A stretch of DNA of 64,000 bases from Achromobacter sp. MFA1 R4. GTDB lineage: Bacteria > Pseudomonadota > Gammaproteobacteria > Burkholderiales > Burkholderiaceae_B. Location of the stretch: positions 3,348,001-3,412,000 of the forward strand of contig NZ_LT707065.1 of assembly GCF_900156745.1 (NCBI RefSeq), written 5' to 3'. Below the pieces are notes generated by a model. It saw only the letters and a list, made by a program, of their open reading frames with translations. It searched no databases and was not told the origin of the DNA. Below, piece by piece: positions 56,366 through 64,000 of the stretch (the stretch's first letter is position 1; each line of letters begins with the position of its first letter). Made by a program: the position numbers and the translations under genes.

Positions 56366-57223
56366 TCAGGTCTCGAACCAGTTCAGCACGCCGTCCAGCC
56401 CCGACACGTTCAGGGCGTAGCGCGTCTGCTGCCGAACCAGCGGCTTGGCGTGGTAGGCCACCGGGAAGCCCGCGTTGGCCAGCATCTTCAGGTCGTTGGC
56501 GCCGTCTCCCATCGCGATGATCTGGTGCGTGTCGGCGCCGTGCGTGCGCGCGAACTCGCGCAGATGCGCGGCCTTGGCGTCGGCGTCCAGGATGTCGCCC
56601 AGCACGCGGCCGGTCAGCACGCCGTTTTCGATTTCGAGGGTATTGGCGTGGGCGCTGTCCAGGTTCAGGCGGGCGCGCAGGCGCTCGGTGAAGAACGTGA
56701 ATCCGCCGGACACCAGCAGCACCTTGATGCCCGCGGACTGGGCGGTGGTGATGAGGCGCTCGGCGCCCGGGTTCAGTCGCAGCTTTTCCTCGTAGACCTG
56801 GTCCAGCGCGCCGGCCGGCGCGCCCTTGAGCAGCGCGACCCGGCGCCGCAGGCTCTCGGCGAAATCCTTGATTTCGCCGCGCATGGCGGCTTCGGTGATC
56901 TCGGACACCTTGTCCTTCACGCCGACCACGCCCGCGATCTCGTCGATGCACTCGATGTTGATCAGCGTGGAGTCCATGTCCATGGCCAGGACCTTGCAGT
57001 GCGACAGCTTCAGGCCGGACGGCACGAAAGCGGCGTCGACGCCGCGGGCATCGGCCCAGGCGGTGACCACGCTGCGGGTCTCGGCGTCGTGCTGCACGTC
57101 GAGCAGGCGGGCGGCGGTATTGCTGATCCGCGCGATGCCCTGGGCCTGGGCCAGGGCTGCGAGCTGTTCCGCATGTTCGATGGCGAGGCCGGGGGATTGG
57201 ACGACGAGGTTGTGGGTAGTCAT
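56366..57223 (-). CDS. serB: Phosphoserine phosphatase
   Basis: A 285-residue HAD-superfamily enzyme that makes L-serine from phosphoserine, the last step of serine synthesis. The nucleophile motif is LAMDMDSTLINIE (Asp82, Asp84), motif II lies in VLLVSGGFTFF, and motif IV is MGDGANDLKMLANAG. The N-terminal ~75 residues match the SerB-type extension. The ATG at 57223 is chosen because MTTHNLVVQSPGLAIE is the family start; the open frame upstream runs antisense through mfd. It is 26 bp downstream of mfd, so they may be co-transcribed. Confidence 0.97.
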   Translation of the reverse strand: MTTHNLVVQSPGLAIEHAEQLAALAQAQGIARISNTAARLLDVQHDAETRSVVTAWADARGVDAAFVPSGLKLSHCKVLAMDMDSTLINIECIDEIAGVVGVKDKVSEITEAAMRGEIKDFAESLRRRVALLKGAPAGALDQVYEEKLRLNPGAERLITTAQSAGIKVLLVSGGFTFFTERLRARLNLDSAHANTLEIENGVLTGRVLGDILDADAKAAHLREFARTHGADTHQIIAMGDGANDLKMLANAGFPVAYHAKPLVRQQTRYALNVSGLDGVLNWFET

Positions 57224-57249
57224 GGCGGGATGGGGAAGGGTGTCTGGGA

Positions 57250-60200
57250 TTATTTCAGTGCGCGCAGGACCGCTCGCACGGCGTCGGCGCGGGCCGCAAG
57301 CTGGGGCGCCTTGATCTCGACGCGCAATTTGTCCTGCCCGGCGAGCTTGATGTGGCGCTGGCGCTGGACGAGATCGATGATCCGGCCGGGGTCGACCGTG
57401 GTCTTGGGACCGAACTGCAGCAGCGCCTGGCTTTCGCTGGCGTCGATCTTGACGATGCCCAGGGGCTGGGCCGCAAGGCGCAGGCGGTGCGTCGCGAGCA
57501 GGGTCTGCGCCGCCTCGGGCAGCTTGCCGAAGCGGTCGATCAGTTCTTCCTGGATGTGGATCAGGTCGTCCTCGTCGGCGGCGTGCGCCAGCCGCTTGTA
57601 GATGGCCAGGCGTGCATGCACGTCGGCGCAATAGTCGGACGGCAATAGCGCCGGCGCATGCAGGTTGACCTCGCACGCCAGGTTGAAGGGCGCGTCCAGG
57701 TCGGGTTCTTCGCCGGCCCGCAGGGCGCGCACGGCTTCGTTGAGCATCTCGTTGTACATCGAGAAGCCGACTTCCTGGATGTTGCCGGACTGCGAATCGC
57801 CCAGCACTTCGCCGGTGCCGCGGATTTCCAGGTCGTGCATGGCCAGGTAAAAGCCCGAGCCGAGCTCTTCCATGGCCTGGATGGCTTCCAGCCGCTTCTT
57901 GGCGTTGCTGGTGATGGCGTCCTCGCCCGGCGTCAGCAGATAGGCATAGGCCTGGTGGTGGGAACGTCCGACCCGCCCGCGCAACTGGTGCAGCTGGGCC
58001 AGCCCGAAGCGGTCGGCGCGGTGGATCACGATGGTGTTCGCGCTGGGCACGTCGATGCCGGTTTCGATGATGGTGGTGCACAGCAGGACGTTGTAGCGCT
58101 GCTGGTAGAACCCCTTCATCACCTGTTCGAGTTCGCGCTCCGGCATCTGGCCGTGTGCCACCGCGATCCGGGCCTCGGGCACCAGTTCTTCCAGGCGGGC
58201 GCGGCGGTTGTGGATGGTCTCGACCTCGTTGTGCAGGAAGTAGCACTGGCCGCCGCGCTTGAGCTCGCGCAAGAGGGCCTCGCGCAAGGTGCTGCCGTCT
58301 TCGCGGCGCACGAAGGTCTTGATGGCCAGGCGCTTCTGCGGCGCGGTGGCGATCACGGAGAAGTCGCGGATGCCTTCCAGCGACATGCCCAGCGTGCGCG
58401 GGATGGGCGTGGCGGTCAGCGTCAGCACGTCGACTTCGGCGCGCAGCGCCTTCAGGGCCTCTTTCTGGCGCACGCCGAAGCGGTGTTCCTCGTCGATGAT
58501 GACCAGGCCCAGCCGCTTGAACTTCACGTCCTTGGACAGGATCTTGTGCGTGCCGATGACGATATCGACCCGGCCGTCATTGATGCCCTCGATGGCGCTG
58601 GCCACCTCTTTGGGGGACCGGAAGCGCGACAGCTCCACCACGCGCACGGGCCAGTCGGCAAAGCGATCGGAGAAGGTCTGCGCGTGCTGTTCGGCAAGCA
58701 GGGTGGTGGGGCACAGCAGGGCCACCTGCTTGCCGTTGGCCACGGCCAGGAAGGCGGCGCGCAGCGCGACTTCGGTCTTGCCGAAGCCGACGTCGCCGCA
58801 CACCAGGCGGTCCATGGGACGGCCGGACGTCATGTCGCTGATCACGGCCTGGATGGCGGCGGCCTGATCGGCCGTTTCTTCAAAGCCGAAGCCTTCGGCG
58901 AACGCTTCGTAGTCATTGAGCGGCAGGTTGAAGGCAAAGCCTTCGCGCGCCGCGCGCTGCGCATACAGCGCCAGCAATTCGGCGGCCGTATCGCGGACCT
59001 GCTTGGCCGCCTTGCGGCGGGCCTTGTCCCATTGGCCGGAGCCCAGCTGGTGCAGCGGCGCGGCTTCCGGATCGGCGCCGCTGTAGCGGGCGATCACGTG
59101 CAGTTGCGACACCGGCACGTACAGCGTGCTGCCGTTGGCATATTCGAGGTGGAGGAACTCCATCTCGCCTTCGCCCATGTCCATATTGACCAGGCCGTGG
59201 TAGCGCCCGATGCCGTGCTGCGCATGGACGACGGGGTCGCCTTCGCGCAGTTCGGACAGGTCTCGCACCATGGCTTCGACGTTGCTCGCGCGTTCCTGGT
59301 CGCGCTTGCCACGGCGTCCGGTGCTGGCCAGTCCGGGGTAGAGATCGTTTTCGGTCAGGAACGCCAGGTTGGCGTCCGGCAGTTCGAAGCCGGTGCCCAG
59401 CGGCGAGGCGACGATGCCGAAATGCGCGTCCGACGCCAGGAAGGCCTGGATGGTGTCCGGCTGGGCGTCGGGCGTGACGCCGAACTCGTTCAGCATCTGC
59501 ACCAGGGTTTCGCGCCGGCCGGCCGAGTCCGCGCACAGCAGCACGCGGGTCTGGCGCGTCTGCACCAGCGCGCGCAGCTTGGCGATGGGGTCATCGGAGC
59601 GGCGCGCCACGCTGACGTCGGGCGCCGCGCGAAAGTCCGGATGCGGCTGGCCCGCGGCCAGCGACAGGCGTCGGAATTCCTTCAGCCGCCCATACAGCGC
59701 TTCTTTGTCCAGGAACAGGGCGGAAGGCGGCAGCACCGGGCGTTCGCGGTCGCTTTTCAGGAAGCCATGGCGGCTGGCGGTGTCCTGGCTGAAGCGCTGC
59801 ATCGCATCGTCGATGTCGCCGACGGTGACCATGACCGTGCCTTCGGACACGTAGTCGAACAGCGTGGCGGTTTCCTCGAAGAAGAGCGGCAGGTAGTACT
59901 CGACCCCGGCGAACGGGATGCCGTTGCCGATGTCCTTGTAGGGCAGGGCGCGCGACGGATCGCCTTCGAAGACCTCGCGAAAGCGGGCGCGGAAGCGGTT
60001 GCGCGAGTCTTCGTCCATGGGGAACTCGCGGCCGGGCAGGAGCTGCACTTCGCGCACGGGGTACAGGCTGCGCTGGGTGTCGACGTCGAAGCTGCGGATG
60101 GTCTCGATCTCGTCGTCGAACAGATCCAGCCGGTACGGCACCACCGAGCCCATCGGGAACAGGTCGATCAGGCCGCCGCGCAGGCAGAATTCGCCGGGCG

Positions 60201-60732
60201 AGGTCACCTGGGTGACGTGGTTGTAGTTGGCCAGGGTGAGTTGCGCGCGCAGCGCCGATTCGTTCAGCTTGTCCTTCTGTTTGAACGAAAACGTGTAGGC
60301 GGCCAGGAACGAGGGCGGGGCCAGCCGGTACAACGCGGTGGTGATGGGCACGGTCAGCACATCCACCGTCTTCATCATCAGCGAATGCAGCGTGTTCAGG
60401 CGCTCGGAGATCAGGTCCTGGTGCGGCGAGAAGGCGTCGTAGGGCAGCGTTTCCCAGTCGGGCAGTTGCCTGACGCGCAGGCCCGGCGCGAACAGCTGGA
60501 TTTCCTCGGCCAGGCGTTGGGCCTCCAGGGGCTCGGCCGTCAGGATCACCAGCGGCGCGCCGGCCTGGCGTGCCAGGTCCGCCAGCAGCCAGGCGTCGCC
60601 CGAGCCGGGCGGCCGGGGCTGCGCGTAGCGCGCGCCGGCTTTCAGCGCGGACAGGGTGGGGACCGTGGCGGGGACGGGCGGCGCGGCCGTGTCGAGGGAA
60701 GAAGGGGTGGGCATCAGGCTGGAAGCGGACAT
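57250..60732 (-). CDS. mfd: Transcription-repair coupling factor Mfd
   Basis: A 1160-residue translocase that removes RNA polymerase stalled at DNA damage and recruits UvrA. Domains in order: UvrB-like N terminus (about 30-340, LPDWETLPYDAFSPHQDLIS), polymerase-interacting CarD-like domain (about 490-560, EGDPVVHAQHGIGRYHGL), superfamily-2 motor (about 620-960) with Walker A GDVGFGKTEVALRAAF and DEEH box IIDEEHRFGV, then the TRG and UvrA-binding regions (ELGSGFYLAMHDLEIRGTG). Length is normal. The start is uncertain: 60732 or the ATG at 60714. It is divergent from ispD across only 29 bp and shares a -10 element with it. Confidence 0.96.
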   Translation of the reverse strand: MSASSLMPTPSSLDTAAPPVPATVPTLSALKAGARYAQPRPPGSGDAWLLADLARQAGAPLVILTAEPLEAQRLAEEIQLFAPGLRVRQLPDWETLPYDAFSPHQDLISERLNTLHSLMMKTVDVLTVPITTALYRLAPPSFLAAYTFSFKQKDKLNESALRAQLTLANYNHVTQVTSPGEFCLRGGLIDLFPMGSVVPYRLDLFDDEIETIRSFDVDTQRSLYPVREVQLLPGREFPMDEDSRNRFRARFREVFEGDPSRALPYKDIGNGIPFAGVEYYLPLFFEETATLFDYVSEGTVMVTVGDIDDAMQRFSQDTASRHGFLKSDRERPVLPPSALFLDKEALYGRLKEFRRLSLAAGQPHPDFRAAPDVSVARRSDDPIAKLRALVQTRQTRVLLCADSAGRRETLVQMLNEFGVTPDAQPDTIQAFLASDAHFGIVASPLGTGFELPDANLAFLTENDLYPGLASTGRRGKRDQERASNVEAMVRDLSELREGDPVVHAQHGIGRYHGLVNMDMGEGEMEFLHLEYANGSTLYVPVSQLHVIARYSGADPEAAPLHQLGSGQWDKARRKAAKQVRDTAAELLALYAQRAAREGFAFNLPLNDYEAFAEGFGFEETADQAAAIQAVISDMTSGRPMDRLVCGDVGFGKTEVALRAAFLAVANGKQVALLCPTTLLAEQHAQTFSDRFADWPVRVVELSRFRSPKEVASAIEGINDGRVDIVIGTHKILSKDVKFKRLGLVIIDEEHRFGVRQKEALKALRAEVDVLTLTATPIPRTLGMSLEGIRDFSVIATAPQKRLAIKTFVRREDGSTLREALLRELKRGGQCYFLHNEVETIHNRRARLEELVPEARIAVAHGQMPERELEQVMKGFYQQRYNVLLCTTIIETGIDVPSANTIVIHRADRFGLAQLHQLRGRVGRSHHQAYAYLLTPGEDAITSNAKKRLEAIQAMEELGSGFYLAMHDLEIRGTGEVLGDSQSGNIQEVGFSMYNEMLNEAVRALRAGEEPDLDAPFNLACEVNLHAPALLPSDYCADVHARLAIYKRLAHAADEDDLIHIQEELIDRFGKLPEAAQTLLATHRLRLAAQPLGIVKIDASESQALLQFGPKTTVDPGRIIDLVQRQRHIKLAGQDKLRVEIKAPQLAARADAVRAVLRALK

Positions 60733-60742
60733 CAAGCGGAAG

Positions 60743-60750
60743 ATTATAAA
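60743..60750. promoter_or_regulatory. Shared palindromic -10 element for mfd and ispD
   Basis: The 29-bp gap contains the near-palindrome AGATTATAAAATCT (60741-60754). On the minus strand it reads TATAAT (60748-60743), a perfect -10 for mfd; on the plus strand it reads TATAAA (60745-60750), a good -10 for ispD. Start points about 7 bp downstream would leave only around 4-6 nt before each start codon. Neither gene has a Shine-Dalgarno sequence in the gap. No consensus -35 is visible on either side. Confidence 0.5.
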
Positions 60751-60761
60751 ATCTCCGCACC

Positions 60762-61445
60762 ATGTCTGACTCAATCATCGCGATCGTGCCCGCCGCGGGC
60801 GTCGGCGCCCGCGCCACCCGCGCCGGGCACGAGGCCGTTCCCAAGCAATATCGTCCACTGTCCGGACAGCCCATGCTGCGCCACGCGGTTTGCGCGCTGC
60901 TGGCCGATGCGCGCGTGTCGCAGGTGCGCGTGGCGGTGACGCCGGGAGACGGCTGGGTCGACGCCGCGCTGGCCGGCCTGCCGCGCACCGTCTGGCGCGC
61001 CTGCGGCGGCGCGACGCGCGCCGATACGGTCGCGGGCGCGCTGGCCGACAGCGAGGTCGCGGATGACGCCTGGGTGCTGGTGCACGATGCCGCGCGGCCG
61101 GGCTTGCCCGCTTCGGCGCTGGGCCGCCTGATCGACGCCTGCCTTGTCGATCCGGTGGGCGGCCTGCTGGCCCTGCCGGTGGCCGACACGGTCAAGGGCG
61201 GGCACGAGCGCGTGGAGCGCACGCTGGACCGCAATGGCCTGTGGCTGGCGCAAACGCCGCAGATGTTCCGCGCCGGGGTGCTGCGCGATGCGCTGACCGC
61301 GGCTTGCGTGGACGGCGTGACCGTCACCGACGAGGCCTCCGCGATCGAGGCCGCCGGCTACGCGCCGTTGCTGGTTCCGGGCGCGATGCGCAACTTCAAG
61401 GTGACGTGGCCGGACGATTTCGAACTGATGGAAAAATGGCTATGA
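60762..61445 (+). CDS. ispD: 2-C-methyl-D-erythritol 4-phosphate cytidylyltransferase
   Basis: A 227-residue enzyme of the MEP isoprenoid pathway that joins CTP and MEP to give CDP-ME. The nucleotide-binding start [20 protein letters not shown] is followed by VPKQYRPL (Lys), VHDAARPG and DTVKGG (substrate loop). N-terminal extension and length are normal. Its stop overlaps the ispF start (ATGA), so the two MEP-pathway enzymes are coupled. There is no visible Shine-Dalgarno before the ATG. Confidence 0.97.
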   Translation: MSDSIIAIVPAAGVGARATRAGHEAVPKQYRPLSGQPMLRHAVCALLADARVSQVRVAVTPGDGWVDAALAGLPRTVWRACGGATRADTVAGALADSEVADDAWVLVHDAARPGLPASALGRLIDACLVDPVGGLLALPVADTVKGGHERVERTLDRNGLWLAQTPQMFRAGVLRDALTAACVDGVTVTDEASAIEAAGYAPLLVPGAMRNFKVTWPDDFELMEKWL

Positions 61446-61933
61446 GCATTCCTTTCCGCGTCGGGCAAGGCTTTGACGTGCATGCGCTGGTCGAGGGCCG
61501 GCCGCTGATCATCGGCGGGGTCACGATTCCCCATACCCACGGCCTGCTGGGACATTCCGATGCAGACGTGCTGCTGCACGCGATCACCGACGCGCTGCTG
61601 GGCGCGGCGGGCCTGGGCGATATCGGCCGGCATTTTCCCGACACCGATCCGGCCTTCAAGGGAGCCGACAGCCGCGTGCTGCTGCGCGAGGCGATGGCCA
61701 GGGTCCGCCGGGCGGGCTGGACGCCGGTCAATATCGACGCCACCCTGCACGCGCAGGCGCCGAAGATCGGTCCGCATGCGCCGGCCATGGTGAAGAACAT
61801 CGCCGCCGATACCGGGTTGGACGAAGCCGAGGTCAACATCAAGGCCAAGACCAACGAGGGGCTGGGCTACCTGGGCCGCAAGGAAGGCATCGCGGCGACG
61901 GTGGTCGCGCTGCTGGCGCGCGTCGAAAGCTGA
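61442..61933 (+). CDS. ispF: 2-C-methyl-D-erythritol 2,4-cyclodiphosphate synthase
   Basis: A 163-residue trimeric zinc enzyme making the cyclodiphosphate two steps after IspD. Metal ligands are in GFDVHAL (Asp, His) and [13 protein letters not shown] (His). Later conserved segments include [20 protein letters not shown] and [19 protein letters not shown]. The ATG at 61442 overlaps the ispD stop. A hairpin follows the gene. Confidence 0.97.
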   Translation: MSIPFRVGQGFDVHALVEGRPLIIGGVTIPHTHGLLGHSDADVLLHAITDALLGAAGLGDIGRHFPDTDPAFKGADSRVLLREAMARVRRAGWTPVNIDATLHAQAPKIGPHAPAMVKNIAADTGLDEAEVNIKAKTNEGLGYLGRKEGIAATVVALLARVES

Positions 61934-61986
61934 CCCCGCACGCCGCCATGTCCGTGGCGTCCGCGCCACGCGCCCCACGCCTTTTC

Positions 61987-62019
61987 AATGCCGCCTGCGC
62001 CGCAACGCCAGGCGGCATT
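61987..62019 (+). terminator. Hairpin after ispF
   Basis: AATGCCGCCTG (61987-61997) and CAGGCGGCATT (62009-62019) form a perfect 11-bp stem with an 11-base loop, 54 bp after the ispF stop. Only a few Ts follow, so termination may be partial. Confidence 0.7.
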
Positions 62020-62114
62020 TACGTTGGCATACATCTTTAACAAATGAATAAGCGGGTGAATTTGATCTGACTTACGCTGCGCCACTTGAAATCTGACTAA
62101 TCAGGGACATTCAG

Positions 62115-64000
62115 ATGCAATTACGGGGCGCGGGGCTATTTTTCGTTCTTGCCGCATTTGCCACCTCCGCGCACGCGGAGTACGAGCAGCAGCTCGGCCC
62201 GCTGGCAGGCACCGTCAGGCAGCAGCTTCTGCAGGGGTGGCACGTGGGCGAACAGGATGGCTGGTTCACCCTGCGCAACAGCGACGTGCCCGGCGGCGAG
62301 CAGACGTTCTATGTCAACGCGGGCCAGCCGCCCGAATCGGGCCGCATCATCGACGTCAACGTGGTGGTCAACTCAAAAAGCCCCAAGGCGTCCATTGGCG
62401 TCGCGCTCAACAACAATGCGCGCAAGAGCCTGTGCCTGCTGGAGATCCGGGCGGACCGCAACACGCTGCTGTTCTGTCTCGAGGGCCAGAAGCGGCGCGA
62501 CATCGCGTCGGTGCCCAATGTCGCGAAGCTGGACGGCACGGACCGCATCAAAGTGGTTGAAGTGCCGGGCGCGGCGCGTTTCATCGTCAATGGCCAGAAG
62601 ATCGCCGACGTCGAGAACGAGCCCGCGCTGGGCAGCGAAGTCGGCATCATGGCCTACGATGAAGGCACCTTCGGCATCGCCGATTTCACGATCAATTCCA
62701 ATCTGGCCACCCAGCCGGCCGGCGGCGGTGCGCAAGGCGGCGCAGGCGCAGGGGCAGGGGCTGGGTCAACCCGGGCGCCCGCCGCGGCGCCCGCGCCCGC
62801 GAACAACACGCCCGCCTTGCCCGGCGCGGGGCCCTATCCCCGGTTCGGCGGCGACACGCTGCGCATCGTCGGCGTCTACGTCGGGATCATGCGCAGCATT
62901 TTCCTGCACGAATTCGGCCATGCGCTGATCGGCGAGCTGGAACTGCCCGCGACGGGCGCGGAAGAAGACGCGGTCGACATGTATTCGGCGCTGCAGATCG
63001 TCGAGCCCACGATGTACCCGTCCAGCGACAAGGACGTGAACATCATGGCCCGCGAGGCCGCGACGTACGCCGCGCTGCAGTGGTACTACAGCGGCATGCT
63101 GGCGGAAAAGCGCGGCGCGTCGGCAAATTCGGCGTGGCAGGACGAGCACACGGGCGATCTCAAGCGTTTCCGCAACATGCTGTGCATCATGTACGGCGGC
63201 AACCCCTCGGTGTTCGAGCCGGTGGCTAAGCACGTGGGCTTCGAGGACCGGACCAAGGCGCGCTGCACGGACGAATTCAACAAGCAGAACCGCGCCTGGC
63301 GCCGGCTGCTGGCGCCGCACACCCGCGTCGGCGCGTGGACGCCCGACGGCCAACAGCCGGCCGACGCGCCGGGCGCGCCGGTCAATGTGGTGTTCGAGCC
63401 GTCCAAGCGCAAGATCGGCAATCTCTTTGCGAACAACCTGTCCGAGGCGATCACCAACAATATCAAGCTGCTGGGCCAGACCTACGTGCTGCCGCGGCCG
63501 GTCAACGTGGTGTTCAAGGACTGCGGCCAGCTGAACGCCTGGTACAGCCCCCGGGAAGGGTCGATCACCATGTGCTACGACCTGATCGAGAACATCGCGG
63601 TGATGATCTCCGACATTGAAACGGGCACCGTGGGCGGAGAAGTCGTGGCCAAGGATGGCGCGGCTCCCCGGCAGCCGCCAGCCGCCGGGCAGGGGATGCC
63701 CGCGCAGCCGAGCGGCACGTTCGATGAACTCAAGGACAGCGGCGTGCCGCCCACGTCCATGCTGTTCTCGTCCCCCTACAAGGGCCCGACGCCCAACAAG
63801 CACACCCGCGCCGAGGTCATCACGACCGCGGACCTGGTGCAGATGATCAACAAGGACAAGTCGATTCTCATCATCGACACCAGCGGCCTGCGGGACACGC
63901 TGCCCATTGCCTACCCGCTGGCGGACGCGGGCCAGGACGGCAGCGTCGCGGATCACCTGCAGGGCGCGCTCGACGCCTGGCTCCAGAAGAACACGGGCGG
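62115..64000 (+). CDS. Secreted multidomain protein with DUF4344 metallopeptidase core (3' end outside window)
   Basis: At least 628 residues, cut by the window end. A signal peptide (MQLRGAGLFFVLAAFATSAH, cleavage after AHA near residue 21) targets the periplasm or beyond. Residues about 30-200 form a beta-rich domain (GWHVGEQDGWFTLRNSDVPG, FIVNGQKIADVE, GIADFTI) like concanavalin-type lectin sandwiches. A Gly/Ala/Pro linker (about 200-240) leads to a putative zinc peptidase: FLHEFGHALIGE with His265-Glu266-x-x-His269 and acidic ATGAEEDAVD downstream, as in DUF4344. After a second linker (about 520-540), DLVQMINKDKSILIIDTSG looks like the opening of a rhodanese-like domain. The start is inferred from the signal peptide. 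Catalysis is unproven. Confidence 0.82.
   Translation, partial: MQLRGAGLFFVLAAFATSAHAEYEQQLGPLAGTVRQQLLQGWHVGEQDGWFTLRNSDVPGGEQTFYVNAGQPPESGRIIDVNVVVNSKSPKASIGVALNNNARKSLCLLEIRADRNTLLFCLEGQKRRDIASVPNVAKLDGTDRIKVVEVPGAARFIVNGQKIADVENEPALGSEVGIMAYDEGTFGIADFTINSNLATQPAGGGAQGGAGAGAGAGSTRAPAAAPAPANNTPALPGAGPYPRFGGDTLRIVGVYVGIMRSIFLHEFGHALIGELELPATGAEEDAVDMYSALQIVEPTMYPSSDKDVNIMAREAATYAALQWYYSGMLAEKRGASANSAWQDEHTGDLKRFRNMLCIMYGGNPSVFEPVAKHVGFEDRTKARCTDEFNKQNRAWRRLLAPHTRVGAWTPDGQQPADAPGAPVNVVFEPSKRKIGNLFANNLSEAITNNIKLLGQTYVLPRPVNVVFKDCGQLNAWYSPREGSITMCYDLIENIAVMISDIETGTVGGEVVAKDGAAPRQPPAAGQGMPAQPSGTFDELKDSGVPPTSMLFSSPYKGPTPNKHTRAEVITTADLVQMINKDKSILIIDTSGLRDTLPIAYPLADAGQDGSVADHLQGALDAWLQKNTG

Overview
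The window is high-GC DNA from a chromosome of a betaproteobacterium, most likely Alcaligenaceae (Achromobacter or Bordetella type). The pointers are the complete nuoA-N operon followed by a DUF2818 gene, a Bug-type solute-binding protein, a NorR-NorA pair of the Ralstonia kind, a Burkholderiales-type general porin, and a GC-rich intergenic repeat typical of this group. The genus is inferred from remembered protein similarity; no search was run.

Layout. 1-4.2 kb: a TctD/TctE-like two-component system (kinase cut off by the window edge) divergent from a citrate-type transporter and a PhaB-like reductase whose catalytic Tyr is Phe. 4.2-7.6 kb: a Bug receptor and a cytoplasmic-type sulfatase, divergent from a LysR regulator. 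7.6-9.1 kb: a possibly frameshifted hypothetical gene, a cold-shock gene with a long leader, and a small conserved-looking ORF. 9.1-12.6 kb: the nitric-oxide response pair norR/norA with a well-resolved NorR-sigma54 control region, then a DUF808 membrane protein. 12.6-19.2 kb: an RND efflux operon with a divergent TetR gene. 19.3-21.3 kb: a BCCT transporter. 21.5-28.8 kb: a second complete RND system, then an iron-sulfur-type DeoR/ArsR-like regulator and a LysR gene. 29.0-32.4 kb: a peptide-type ABC binding protein without its transporter, next to a gamma-glutamyltransferase without signal peptide. 32.6-35.2 kb: a three-gene lipid/phosphate module (DAG-kinase-like, metallophosphoesterase, PAP2). 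35.2-36.7 kb: a tightly overlapped TetR-thioesterase-Rossmann operon on the minus strand. 37.1-38.2 kb: a major porin.

38.5-53.6 kb is the respiratory complex I operon nuoABCDEFGHIJKLMN plus a DUF2818 gene, in canonical order with many stop/start overlaps and a strong terminator. 54.0-56.2 kb: a TonB-dependent siderophore receptor with a probable TTG start. 56.4-60.7 kb: serB and mfd (minus strand), divergent from ispD-ispF (plus strand) across only 29 bp. The window ends inside a secreted multidomain protein with an HExxH metallopeptidase core (DUF4344).

Most of the region is ordinary chromosomal backbone with no phage, transposon, CRISPR array or RNA gene that I could see. The points most worth a second look are the Tyr-to-Phe SDR, the three-site 25-bp-spaced NorR array, the multidomain DUF4344 protein, the shared mfd/ispD -10 element that predicts near-leaderless transcripts, the 10-bp-period repeat upstream of the DAG-kinase-like gene, and the probable frameshift at 7.65-8.2 kb.
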